Source of the DNA: Stenogyne calaminthoides
Lineage: Eukaryota > Streptophyta > Magnoliopsida > Lamiales > Lamiaceae
Direction of reading: 5' to 3'
NCBI GenBank assembly: GCA_037126765.1
Contig: JBBCBC010000012.1
Coordinates: 1,860,001 to 1,924,000 of the forward strand
DNA length: 64,000 nucleotides
This document shows positions 13,230-25,564 of this stretch, piece by piece. The first letter of the stretch is position 1, and every line of letters begins with the position of its first letter. Both the position numbers and the translations under genes were made by a program. Under the pieces are notes generated by a model. That model ran no database searches. It had not been told where the DNA came from and was given only the letters and a program-made list of their open reading frames with translations.

Positions 13230-13880
13230 AAAATATACCTAATATACCGCACAGACATCGCGGGCTAAATCGGTAACAATCTGAATTTAGCTTAAAACTT
13301 GAAGATACCCAAATTTTTAAGATGCAGATGATTACTGCATCAAATATTTCAAGACGGATATTACCGTATCAAATATTTCGATTTGAATTCAACTAGATAA
13401 AATTTTGGAAGGTCCTAGATAATTTAAAAATATATTCTTATACTACATATACCGCAATTATTATATATATATATATAATATTTTTTATTTTTTTAATTTA
13501 ATTAAAAATTTTAGTTTAAAAACCTTAGCCTTAGTATTTTCTCTAAGACTAGACTCTTTCTCTTTTAACATTTATTGAAACATGGATTATATTATTTTTA
13601 ATATTTATTGTATTGATCTGTTGGACTACTAAGACTATATGACTTTTTTTAATAAATAATTAAATTATGAATGGTATACCATTTTTTTTAGTATAAATCC
13701 AGATACCATTAATTCTTAGATATGCCGGAATTTTGAGATGGTACTGTTATATCGAAAATTTGGTACTAATACCAGATGAGATTTTAGCATACCTAAATAT
13801 TTTATATAAAACGCAGATAAATTTTCTTATACCGTAAATTTTGATAATGTGACATGGTATAACCAATACTTGCAAATATG
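13230..13880. repeat. GGTATACC-rich interspersed repeat, copy 1
   Basis: Many variants of GGTATACC, ATACCG and AAAATTT(C/T)GGTA occur on both strands over 650 bases. The right end contains ACATGGTATAACC and ATGACAACCCTAA. A second region of the same character is at 18488-18975. No protein is encoded; probably a degraded non-autonomous DNA element. Confidence 0.4.
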
Positions 13881-14269
13881 ACAACCCTAATCGATTGAAT
13901 ACACATCAATAAATTAATATAGCTTCTAAGAAATAAACAAAAAAATTATCATTTAATGAGTGTTAATAATGACTATAAAAGCTATCTTTTAATAACAAGC
14001 TTTTAAAGAGAGTTTTGATAACCCTCGACACTAATGAAAAAATTTCAAAGTTTTTTTACTAACAAAGGTGTTAATAATAAATTTGCCTCGTTAATATAGA
14101 GCTTTAATAAGCACTTTTAATAGCCTTTCACTAATAGCGAAGACATAGTCTCCTCTTTTTAAAAATATAGAAAATATATGATACATATTTATTAGAAATA
14201 AAAGTTTAATGAATGAGCCAATATTACTAAAATATATGATAGATATTTATTAGAATTTTTTTTAATGAA

Positions 14270-14400
14270 TGAGTTAATTTGGCTCAATGGTAATTGTAGG
14301 GAACATAGTAGCTACAGGTTGAGGGTTCAAGACCTAAGTTTCATGAAATCGGCTGATATTTTATAATTTTCATATTGTAGATGAATGAGTCACTTAGTGC
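14270..14400 (+). repeat. Possible tRNA-derived SINE fragment
   Basis: TGGCTCAATGG (14279-14290) resembles the RNA polymerase III box A, and GGTTCAAGACC (about 14322-14333) resembles box B, at a spacing usual for tRNA-derived SINEs. No cloverleaf can be folded convincingly, so it is not a tRNA gene. No clear target duplication was seen. Confidence 0.4.
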
Positions 14401-14467
14401 CTGCTGCAAACTCACTTATTTTAAAAGACTCCGTAAGACTTATTTTAAAAGTACAATGACAAATTCT

Positions 14468-14640
14468 GATTAAATTTTATAATTTTTTTTTAGAAAGGCT
14501 AATATCAAGTGCACATTTGCCTTCGTTTTATTAAATTTTACAATTTTTGTTTAGCAAAGGACATTTGCCCTCGCTTTTAGATTAAATTTTATAATTTTTC
14601 AGCAAAGGCTAATATTGATGCCACATTTGCCCCTCGTTAA
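14468..14640 (+). repeat. Degenerate tandem repeat, about three units
   Basis: Each unit has ATTAAATTTTAYAATTTTT, then AGCAAAGG or AGAAAGG, then CACATTTGCC(T/C)TCG. Unit length varies from about 50 to 60 bases. Non-coding; it lies beside the SINE-like sequence. Confidence 0.6.
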
Positions 14641-15439
14641 TACTAAGGGGTTTTAATTATCCTTATTAAATGTTAACGAGAGAAAAATTATCAAGGCATT
14701 CACCCTTAACTCTCTCTCGCCAAATCAATTTTTACAAGGACATGCACCCTTAACGCCGTTCTGGCTGAATGACAATTTTTATTTTTTTTGTAGTAGTACT
14801 ACTCTAGAAATTAAGGTATTATTCTCAACCTGAAAGTAGATGAAATGCAAGGGGCCTGATACAGATGTCAATTTTATACAAATGGGGTCAAGACGATAAA
14901 AATAACAAATACTACAAATTGCACCTGATTGTGTTGGGAACTAAAAATGCCAATTATAGATATAATCATATAATATTGTGCAACCCTAAAATTAATCTAC
15001 ATATGTCTATAGTAAAAAAAAAAGAGGCCGAATTTAATTAATCTGAACAGTAATAACGCTCAGTAAAAAATGAATAGAAAAATAATAATATAAAATACTT
15101 ATTTTATATATTGGTACAATAAAATTGTTTCAGAATTGTAAGTAAATGATTAAGAATATTCTCGATTATATATATATATTCCCACTAATAATAGAGTGAG
15201 AAATTGAGTGGGTAATTAAGGCACCAGCTTGAGACAACCTATGAGAAATATATTTTCCAATTGAATTATATTTACAATGTACATCAATATTTATATACAC
15301 TATGAGGAAGTATCTAGATACAATAACAATATTATGGAAATACAATCAAATCCCTTTAATTAATGTAGATGACCACATCTTGGGCTATCCTTATTCTTTT
15401 GGCAATTTGATCGTGATTTGATCGCGGTAATTCGGCGTG

Positions 15440-18345
15440 AACATTTCCCTTAATACCCGCCAAGTTGCAAATGCAAGAAACAAGCGGAGCTTGGAACGAA
15501 AAACTCAAGAAGATATCCGGCTCAGAAGATATCCAAGAAGATGAGATGGAACGAAACGAGGTAGCAAGTTTCCGTAAGATACTAGTTCACGAACAAAAAT
15601 GATAATCAAGATCAATGTGTTTAAATTTGCTTTGTGAGTTAAATAGGATTCTCGATCGGGAAAGATAGCACTTTTGTTGTCACAAAGCAAAACAGGCCAG
15701 AAGGAGGCAACATCCGCTTTCCTCAAGAAGATTAGATAACCGGACTAGTTCGGGTTGAAGCATTCGCCATAGCAAGGTATTTTTGACTCATATCTCGAAA
15801 GCAACAGGGCTTTTTTGCACTCCAAGAAACAAGATTACCCCCAAGGAAGATGGAGTAACCGTAAGTTGAACGACGGTTCTATACATCGAAAGCCCAATCG
15901 CATCCGAGTAACCCACAATTTGAATACTCGGGGATGTTGCCGCAGCGAGAGACCATAATGAATCGTGCCCTTTACGAACGTAATCCTCTTAATGACCAAG
16001 AAGTGATCATTTGTAGGAGAATGGAGGAACCGACTCCAAGATTTACAAAGATATGATAAGTTCCAAGTAGTGATAGTGAGATATTGAAGAGCACCAACAA
16101 GAGACCGCATAATGTCGGATCACTAACGAAGAACCATCACTAACAAGCACCTCCAACAAGCTAAGGAGTCGCATCGTTTGGAGTCAACCATTAAAGACGA
16201 TCCAAAATGTCACGAGCGATTTCGCTTGTCCAACAAAAAGTCCATCCGGCAAGTAAGAAATTTCAAAGGCCAAGAAAATAGTTGAGCTCGGCCGAGATCT
16301 TGATGGCAAATTCTCGGCGAGTACGAGAAATAAAATTCAGAGCATGGCAGGTATTTCTTTAATAATGATGTCGCTTTATATAATAGAAGGAAAATGATGA
16401 CTTACCCCGAGAAAGATGGAACAAAGATGAATCACAACGACTGCGCGAAGCCCAAACTTAATAGATAAGTGTCGAACGTTGAAACCAAGCAAGTGGAGCT
16501 TGACGACGTCCGTAAAGGGCCTTTTTTGGCCGACAAACATGATTCGGAAACCGAGCATCCACAAAGCCGTGGGTTGAGACATGAAAACCGTTTGTCAAGA
16601 TCGCTATTGAGAAATGTTCTTGACATCCAATTGATGAAGATGGAGTGGTCTTCCGACCGAAGAGCCAATATGATATCTGACGAAGCAAGGCCTTTAACAA
16701 CAGATCGAAAGTATGATGAAAATCAATGCTGTGGATCACAGGTGAAACCCGAGCAACTAACCGAGCCTTTATGACGCTCAATGGAGCCATATCCATACAT
16801 GAAACTTAGCTCGAAATACCCATTTGAAACCAACAATCAAATCCGGAGGTCGGTGAACTAGCTCCCAAGTCCGATTTGATCAGAAGGCCAATTTCCTCTG
16901 CAGACGGCAAATAACCACTCAAAATTTATGCATCTTCAAGCCACGAGGCCCGGATGCAAAAGAACGGTAAGGCGAGTAGAGCGGTGGAAGCAAGATTGAC
17001 AGATAATCTGGCTTAAGATCCCGCCGCCCGTAGTCGCATCTAGGAGAGGTGGATGTACAAATGACTATAAAGTTGGGTTGGTCAGCGTGGTGGCTGTTCT
17101 ATAGGCCGGCATTGAGCAGGGGCTCACGGCCGTTTCAACCAAAGGAGCAGTCCGGGCCGAATGATCGACTATTTCACATTCCTGTAAAACACGATGTACG
17201 GGCTGAATGATTAGCGAGGAGGAGGCACTCGTGTGGGCCGAGGGGAAGAGTCACTCGATCAAGATCCGGCCTCAAGAAAAACTAAGAATCAGATCCATAA
17301 CTTGGACATGAAGGAGCTCGTGAAAATGAAAATTGTAGAGTCATCAAATTGAGCATGGCGAAAATAAAGATCCGCGAACCTGCCCTCGGATCAAAGCAAC
17401 GGAAAGCCCTTGTAGGAACCGCTATATCCCGTAAAAAAATACATGGACGACATCACAGCTAATTTATTTTCTCGATAATTCCCAAGAAAGCGAAATAACG
17501 GCAACCGAAAGGCTTGAAATTTTATAATTTGAGCCGAATCCATAGTAGAGTCAAGGGCGATATGCCAGATAAAACCAAGATGGTAAACGACACGATATAT
17601 ATCATTGCGTGGCAAGGCATCGAACCGCAGAGATGCTGTGCATGCGAAAAAGCATAGAGAGGTTCGCCTCGTAAATATGACGATGTTTTTTTGCTCAGCG
17701 GCCCATTTTGGTGTGGAGTATAAGAAGACACGATAAACGATGATGAATGCCATGGAGTTTACAAAGTCACCTACTCTAGTATTTACGAATTCAACAAGAC
17801 CTCCATCACTCAAAAGACTTTGATAGTACTAGAGAATTGATTGGCATAAAACTTTTGAAACGGATTAATGTATCATAAAATTTCAGACTTTTGCACGAGC
17901 GGAAAAATCCAAGAAAAAACGCGAATAATCATCCACAAAAGAAGATAGTAACGAAAAAACCATCATCATGAGAAATAGGTCGTGGACCCCACAAATCACA
18001 AAGTGAATTAACTCAAGCACGATGTAGCACGTTTATCATTCAAAAAAAAAGATAATCGCTACTTTTTGCCAATCGACAAGATTCACAAACACCAGATTTG
18101 GTAAAATGTGGCGATGATAAATGCCGAATTTATTTAATCTGCGAAATAATGAAAATGGGACATGCCCCAAAGGTAAGTGCCATAAATCATAACTCGCTTA
18201 ACACTTTGGACTTGATCGCCGCCACCAAAGTCGAACACCTCGATCAAGTAAGTATAGACGATCACATCACCAAACGTTCTTTGCATGAGACAATGTTTTT
18301 GTTGCCTGCCACTGTTACATTCATGCTTTGTCGACCCAATTAATA
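15440..18345 (-). pseudogene. Ty1/copia retrotransposon polyprotein remnant (RE1-like)
   Basis: Read on the minus strand, the usual copia pol order is visible, broken by many stops and frame changes. The GAG-pre-integrase 'C..C' strip and WH.RLGH-like residues lie at about 18.05-18.2 kb. Integrase is at 17813-17391, with SDGG..EFVNTRV, a TPHQNG-like strip and a C-terminal GYSGSYKGF. Reverse transcriptase is at 16796-16458, with KARLVAR, DFHHTF, FVDARFPNHVCR and KKALYG. The tail of RT, with ELNYFLGL, is near 16.27 kb. A YRSLVGALQYLT-like block is at 16110-15835. RNase H, with LLCDNKSAIF and FVRELV..G, is at 15726-15505. Known copia pol is one continuous frame, so this copy cannot be autonomous. 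The sequence at 15.19-15.45 kb may be its 3' LTR junction, but no LTR pair was established. Confidence 0.88.
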
Positions 18346-18487
18346 TTTATTTTATTTTATTTTAATTACTATAATATACAGATTTTATAAATAAATATTT
18401 AGGGTACAATTTTGTGTACTAGAATTTTAAACATATGCGATCTTCGTTTCTAAAAAAATCACAATTCACGAATTTGTATAATTACAT

Positions 18488-18975
18488 ATAGGGCTGGAAA
18501 TATTAGTTGTATATGCTGATGTGAGTAGGCTGGAAAAAATAATGAAAATTTTGGTATACCCGTGCTTATCATACAAAAAAATATCGAATTTATCAAAATT
18601 TTAGTATACTAAATTTTTCAAAGGCGTATATGATATACCGTGATGAAAGCTTTTTTGATATCAAGAATTTTGGTATGCCAAATAAAAAATTTAGGTATTT
18701 AAATATAATAATCTGAGGATGTTTTTTTTTTTTTGTATTTCAAGTATATATCGATATACCAATTTTATTATATATTTCTATGGTATCTCGATATTTCAAC
18801 ATCTTGTCGTAAATGCTCTAAAAAAATCGGTATGACAAGGTTCATATGGAACGGTATATAAAATTTTCAGTATGAAACAATATTTTATTGAAAATTCAAT
18901 ATGGTACACTATACCAAATTTTCTCGTACAAAGATATGGTACGATATACGTAAGTTTCGGTACTAAGAATCAGTT
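18488..18975. repeat. GGTATACC-rich interspersed repeat, copy 2
   Basis: Same character as 13230-13880: TTTTGGTATACC, AGTATACTAAA, GATATACCG and ACGGTATA variants on both strands. It begins near AGGGCTGGAAATA. It abuts the upstream end of the copia remnant. Confidence 0.4.
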
Positions 18976-18999
18976 TTTTTTTTTTTTTTTGGATCCCTA

Positions 19000-19660
19000 A
19001 AATTTGCACGATGTATTTGTATGATCCTATATTTTTGATACAAAGACGATATACCACCCTGTGAGCATGAGACATCTCAATGTGAGAATTGTTGATGTTG
19101 CCACCAATGTTACCACAATCGCCACAACATCGGTTCTTGTCCTTTCTTTTCGACAACCAACTCTTATTGTCAATGTTGTTCTTGATGTTTTTTGACTGCA
19201 CGTTGATGATCCCATAATGAACTCCAAGATTCCGTATGATCTAAGCAAAGCTCGATAAAAGTTGGGAGAATTTTAGATCATCGTGCTACAATCACAAGAA
19301 AGATTAAGATAACCCACTAATGACGATTTATCACACTCTAGATCATGGAGGAGTTGAAGAGCGGTGTTTCTAGATGCTTCAAGGTGGATCTATGGATGAA
19401 GACAAATAAGTTGTCTATAAACGTAAGATCGCATCTTAACCACAAGCCAAAGAATAACCGAGCATCAACCGGAGAGTGCTAATATATCAAGAGTGATAGG
19501 GTCGTTATTCTTCCTTTTTATAAAACTTCAAGTGTTGTTCCATTCCGAGTAACAATGAATCAATTTTATAGTGTAGAGATACACTTCGCCTTTAGATCAT
19601 AAACATTATTTAGATCTTAGTTTGTTAAGAGAAGATTCTATATGTGAATCACTCTCCACA
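19000..19660 (-). other. Possible retroelement gag or leader sequence
   Basis: On the minus strand a stretch around 19200-19030 is rich in K, R, N, C and G, with a CCGDCGNIGG-like cluster that could be a decayed gag region. It lies upstream of the copia remnant but is separated from it by the GGTATACC repeat. I cannot assign it firmly. Confidence 0.2.
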
Positions 19661-19708
19661 ATTTTTATATTCACCTCCTCAATTTATAGTGAAAGTTTCT
19701 CCATAAGG

Positions 19709-19972
19709 TGTTGGGGAAATATAAATGAATTGATTCTCGTCCCTCTCTAAAAAGTTAGGACTTTTAGATGAGACATAATTCGTTCATGGTATAGTCTCTC
19801 GGCTCAAATTTGGAAGCACTCCACCCATATAAATTGTCTGATTGCTTAGGCCTCTCCCTAGAGGGCGAGATTAAATGATTCGATCCACTTGAGTGAGGGG
19901 AGTGTTGGGGAAATATAAATGAATTGATTCCTCGAATTCTCTCTAAAAGTTCTGGACTTTTAGATGAGCATT
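19709..19972. repeat. Duplicated LTR-like end (TGTTGGGGAAATATAAATG)
   Basis: A block of about 68 bases starting TGTTGGGGAAATATAAATG and ending CTTTTAGATGAG(A)CAT is present at 19709-19776 and again at 19903-19970. The second copy is preceded by purine-rich GAGTGAGGGGAG, like a polypurine tract directly before a 3' LTR that begins with TG. This suggests two truncated LTR starts from related elements; the assignment is an inference. Confidence 0.45.
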
Positions 19973-20394
19973 TAAATTTTTTCATAAGGCATCACAAACT
20001 ATATTATTGTTTGTGCAAAATTTTCTAATCCATTGCAAATTGTGTTTAAGTTTTCCGTTGTTTAAAGTGATGTTACATTGAGTGTTAAAACATTGATCAT
20101 TACAACATTCTTTTGATTTTATATAAACACAACCCGATCACACTTTTTAAAGAATAATAGTGTTTTTTTATGTTTTAATAATTAAGATAAAAGTATTTAA
20201 TCGTTTCACTATACAAATATTCACATAAAATTTTATCCTGATAAAATTTTGTTTGTGTTTTATAAGGTCACCAAAATCATTTCTTGCACACGGACGTATG
20301 GCTGTGCGTAAATTATACGTACAAACTGCATTCATATTTGTTTTTTTTTTTTTAAAAGTCGAACACAGATCTCCTGTAAAATTTCTAATAGTAT

Positions 20395-20500
20395 TTAAAC
20401 CCATATTATTATCTTTTATAAATTGATATCACTACTCTTAAATTAATACTAATAAAGATTTAATACTATGATTTTAGATTATAAGTGTAATAATATGATC
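20395..20500. repeat. MITE-like family A, copy 4
   Basis: TTATAAATTGATATCACTAC and ATTTAATACTATGAT follow in the same order as in 144-333. Non-coding. Confidence 0.35.
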
Positions 20501-23370
20501 AGGTTAAATGTAATAAGTTAATAAATAAATCGCAACACGTACTATTTGCTTTTTTAAAGTAACACGATTATTTTCCTTAAAAAAACGCAACCCGCATTAA
20601 TAAAATTTGACAAATTCAACCCCGACTCATGTTTTTTTTAAATCTTTCTATTGAATTTCTTCAATTTGATGTTTATAAAATACTTTTTTTTTGATAAATA
20701 GTATTTACAACATATCATTTATTATTATATTTAACCTAAAAAGTTTCAAAAAATGAGTCTCGGGTTGAAATTGATCATTTTTAATAGTACGGGAACTTTA
20801 TTAAGAAAAATAGTATATATTAAATTTATAAAAAAATATAACAAAGACAAGTTACAATTTATAATTAACCTAATTTAATTAATATTAATTTACAAAATGT
20901 AATATATAGTATAAATTCACACTATAAACAAACTTAACGAAAGCTTACGCAAAGTCGAAAGAAGTAGTTTCGAAAAAATAAAATAAAAAATTACCCCACC
21001 CTGTAAAACTTGCAGTCGCCACACATTAACCTTTTTTAACTTTCTTTGACTTTTCTTTTTGCGGTGAATTGAATAAAAAGAGTACTTGAACTATGATGAT
21101 AATATTAATCAATAATGATATGGACAAATAAAATAAACGCAGTTCACAATTATTTCTACTTTTATTTATTTGGTCCAATACCTCAACATAATAATTATTA
21201 AAATAATTAAATAAAATATTATCAGGTTTTATTTTTTGTATAAGTAACTACCAAACCTTTCAAATATTTTAGTTGATTTTAATACATGATCCTACAATAG
21301 AATAACTCAAAAGGATATTATAAGTGGACTTTCTTGCAGTACAATCAATATTATACGGTGCAATACTATTATAAATGGAAGGTGTTGAAAATTTATGGAT
21401 CATAGATAAAGTCTCATATACAATAAGTGCATAATATATCGGTGCATAATTAATATTTTTTAATTAGTAAAAACAATTGACATTATTATGTAAAACAATT
21501 AATATTGTTCAATAAAAATATTTAATAATATTTACTAAAAAAAATTAATATCATTTAAAAATGCAACTAATTAATGCATGGTACACCCTAATGCATACCT
21601 TTGATGTTAAAAAAAAGAGTTTATAAATAGTTTAACATAAAAATAAAAGTTCTTTTTAAGGCATAAAATTTGTAATTAATTTTGTTTAGCCAAGAGTACA
21701 TTTTTTTTCCAACTCTACCATTTTTTTATCCTTTTCATTATTTTAGTTTGTAACATATATACACATCTCTGCATCAACATCATTTCCCAAATTTCGCACT
21801 AACTATTCAATTAACCCTTACCACATTTATTTCAATCTCAGATCACTATCATTTCAAATTTCTCGCATTCACTATTCAGTATTCAATTTTTATTTTAACA
21901 TCATACCACCATTATTTCAACAAGTACCACAATTTAATTCAACCTATACCATCCTTTTTAATTAAATTTTGCAAGATAATTTAATTAATATCATATACTA
22001 CAATATATTAACCCTTGACCATAATTTTTTTAAAACTTTTGTTAATTTTATAAAGGTATAATTGTCAAAAAAAATATTCTCCTGACTAAAAAGGTAATGG
22101 AATTAAAAAACTTGATAGAAAAAACTTTTAAATGAAAAGGAGCTAAAATTGGGGAATTTGTCATAGGAAAAATGTCTTTTAGTGTCGATTTAATCTTATT
22201 CATCTTTCATTTTGTCCAGGTCGAGTTCCAAATTTCGAAAAATTTCATCCAGATTTTTGGGGGTAAACCATAATGTCAGTGTCACAGCCTTTTTTTTTTT
22301 CTTTTTTTTTTTTTTTTCTTTTGAAATGAGGTAGTTGTTTTGCTTACGGACATTTTTCCTAATATATTTTCATTTAAAGAAGAATTATATAATTTATATT
22401 CAATAAATTCAAAAAAGATAATATTTTTTTTTATAAAAAAATAAAATATAGTATTTCAACCATAATTTGAGAAGTACAAAAGAATAGTTCAAAAAAAACT
22501 AAATATAAAAGAAATATAATTTGAGAAATTGTAACATAATTAATAAGCAAAATATATCTTAAATTTATTAAGACTATAAAAAATTTGCAGTTATTATATA
22601 TTTAAATTAAATACAAATTATTAAAAAATATTTTTATCAATTTGTGTTGGTTTAATGATTTTTTGTTGAAAGTAGTATTTATTAAAATTTGCAGATCTAT
22701 TTTATTTAAAGTATACTTACATGATTTTTTCCTTAAATTTTATTTAAATTTTTCCAACAACAACAAATGTTTTCATTTTTATATTATCTTTAAATTTTTT
22801 TGAGAAATTAATACTTTCGTTATAAAAAAAAAATCATCAATAAAAAAAAATACCGTTCTTAAGAATAAAAAAAACACTTTGATATAAATATTTATAAAAT
22901 TTTATACAAATTAAGTATGCAATCATAATAAATGCATTGCACTGTTTAGATTATTAGTTTAAATTAAATACAAATTTTAAAAAAATTTTTTATAATATTA
23001 AGCATTAATTTCAAACTTTTTTATTTTCATTGGTTATTTTAACATTTTCAAATTCAGTTATGATTTTAGCTTTAACAATTTATTTTATATCATAATATCA
23101 TACATTTTCAAACTTTTTTTTTTTAATATCATACTTTTTTTTTTCAATTTTATCATCGATATGAATTCTTAATCTGACGTGACAAAATATAATATTGCAA
23201 AAAAAAAAAATATTACTATAATGCTAAAAATATCAAAAGGTCAAGAATTTATTTTAATTTTTCGAAGAGTTTTTTCAACCCACCAATAGTAAATTATCGT
23301 AAAGTAACCGTCTTCAATAATATTATTTAAACATAACTCTCCTGTAAATTCATACTGTGAAATTGAGGAA
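20500..23370. other. Gene-free, very AT-rich stretch
   Basis: No gene can be supported. Long A or T runs (for example near 22290-22320, 22830 and 23205) and AT-only short repeats dominate. All open frames are short and low complexity. Confidence 0.5.
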
Positions 23371-23377
23371 TCATATT

Positions 23378-24872
23378 TTAAATGGTCCCATAATTTTGTA
23401 ATTTTATAATTTAGTCCCATAATTATTTTTTAAAAATTTAATTCAATAACTACTAATTGCTCAATTTTTGTCATAAAACTATTTTTTGGAATGATTTAGG
23501 GTGTGTTTGAAACACGTAAAATGTGATTCCGAACATTTATTTTTTAAAGCTATGAGAGGGTTTGGTATTGCCGATTCTGCAAGTTGTTTGTTGCTTTTAA
23601 AAAACACATCAAGCAGGGATGAATAAAGTCGGTCAGGCTAGGCCTCATAAAAAAAAGCCCTGCCCTGATTAATTTTTGTGAGCCCCATTATTATCATAGG
23701 CTTTTTAAAAGAGGTACTTAGCCCTAATTATTAAATAAATAGGCTCCGTCTCAAAGACTTAAAAAGCCTATATAAAAAGATATACCTTTTGTAATAACCT
23801 TATTATGACTACTATTCATTGTAAAAAAAATTCAAAATTACTATAAAAATTTTAAATTATAAATAACAATACTAAATGCTTCATCAAATCACCAAAATGA
23901 GCAGAATAAAATTATTATAAAAGTGAATAGTTGTTAAAATATTTAAAAGCATTATAAAAGTTCATAATTACAGATTTGTATTATTTACATTTGCTAGATA
24001 TATACTACTACTAGTTATTAGTATTAAATATTATCTATGTTAAATATATTATTTACAATTATATAAATAATTATATATATATATATACAGAGTTTAATAT
24101 GCTCGGCTCTGTTGACTTAAAAGCTCTGAAAAAAACTCCAATCTTCCTATTTAAGTAAATAAACTTTTAAAATATACAGAGCCCCGATTATTATTAAACG
24201 AGGCGAGGAGCCAAACTTTAGAAGTGAAGGGTTCCCCGCCCAGTAGTTCGTTGACTTATTCCCCCCCTAAGGATTTAGTCTCATAATCAATATAATTGCT
24301 CAATTTTCATCCCATAACTATTTTTTAAATGATTTAGTCTCCTAACTACAAAATTTCTCAATTTTCATTACATGTTATTTGAATCACCAAAAAATGTCAT
24401 TTCACCAATGTAAACACGTGCTAATATATATTGGGGATTATGGCGTAGGCTGTTTTTAGGCACCGATTGACACAATTGAGTTCTCGCTTCATTTTAGTTG
24501 AATATTGGGGAAGTACTTGTTGCAGGAATTTGGGAATTAACTATTCTTAGTTTAGATTTGTTTCCATAATTTTTTTTTTTTTTTTTGTATTAATTATAAA
24601 TTATGTATATTTTATTTAATTGACATGTGTATTAAGTTGTGTCAAATTCGACTAAAATCATAAATTTTAGTAGTTATGGAACCAAATCTTTTCAAAAAAT
24701 AGTTATGTAACTAAAATCGTTAAGCAATTCTAGTAGTTATCGGACTCGTCGTTCCAAAAAATAGTTTATAGATAAAAATGAACAATTTTAGTAGTTATGA
24801 ACCAAACCATTCCAAAAAATAGTTATAGGACTAATAAAAAAAAGATACAAAATTACGGGATCATTTTAATGA
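23378..24872. mobile_element. Long-TIR element with a nested insertion
   Basis: The left end (AATGGTCCCATAATTTTGTA, then TTTAGTCCCATAATTATTTTTT) and right end (AAAAAATAGTTATAGGACTAAT...ACAAAATTACGGGATCATT) are inverted copies. Further internal copies of AGTTATGGAACCAAA and its complement occur at 24290-24400 and 24655-24800. At about 23508 a different repeat starts with GGGTGTGTTTGAAACACG (a related start lies at 50610). A GCC/AGGC-rich element with many AGGCTTTTTAA blocks runs to about 24265, so it appears inserted. Non-coding. Confidence 0.45.
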
Positions 24873-24889
24873 TTTAATCTCATGAAATT

Positions 24890-25050
24890 GATATCTTCAA
24901 ACTTAATTATAAAACCGATACCACTTATTTTTTAAAAAATACTATATAACATTTAATTATGTATCTCAATTTATAAATGTAGTATATTATTGATAAGTGT
25001 TATAAGATTCATTTATAAATATAGCATTACAAATTATAAAAAAATCATCA
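24890..25050. repeat. MITE-like family A, copy 5
   Basis: Shares TATCTCAATTTATAAATGTA and ATTGATAAGTGTTA with the copy at 144-333; this is the closest pair of the family in the window. Confidence 0.5.
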
Positions 25051-25359
25051 AACCATATCATTAACCTAAATAAACAACATACGAAATGTTGGGGGGCATA
25101 AATAACATGAGAATGTGAGATATAGGGTAAAAGAAAGTAATTAGGATAGCTACAGTGTCGAGATAAATAAGAATATAATATGGGCAACTTTGACAAAAAA
25201 GTTACAACCCCTAACGTGTACGTATATATGCAATTGGCCTCTTCATCTTGCCAATTATTTTAGGAAAAAAAAAATTAAAATAATTTTTTTTTTTAAATTC
25301 TATATCATAATGAGTATGTTTTTGTTCCTTTTAGGTTTCTTCGGTCCATTGCTGCTTTC

Positions 25360-25564
25360 AACTTGGAACTATATATTGACTTCATTGGGTCAAGAACCCC
25401 CCTCTCTCTCTCTCATCACTCTCTCTCTAAAAATCTATTAATTTGAGGTTTAAATCTTTTCTTGAAGGAAAAGGGAGGATGAAAGCTTAAAGCTGAAAAG
25501 AAAAAACAGATTTATAGCAGCACCACTTTTCATTTCTTCAAAAGATTACAATTTCCTAAAATTT
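25360..25564 (+). promoter_or_regulatory. Putative promoter and 5' leader of the IDD-type pseudogene
   Basis: A TATA-like CTATATATTG at about 25369 is followed by a CT-rich microsatellite (25401-25434) and an A-rich leader before the first ATGs at 25565 and 25598. CT-rich leaders are common in plant genes. No transcript evidence is available. Confidence 0.3.

Noticed and set aside
14270..14345. tRNA gene
   Set aside because: Box A/B-like motifs are present, but no cloverleaf with paired acceptor and anticodon stems can be drawn.
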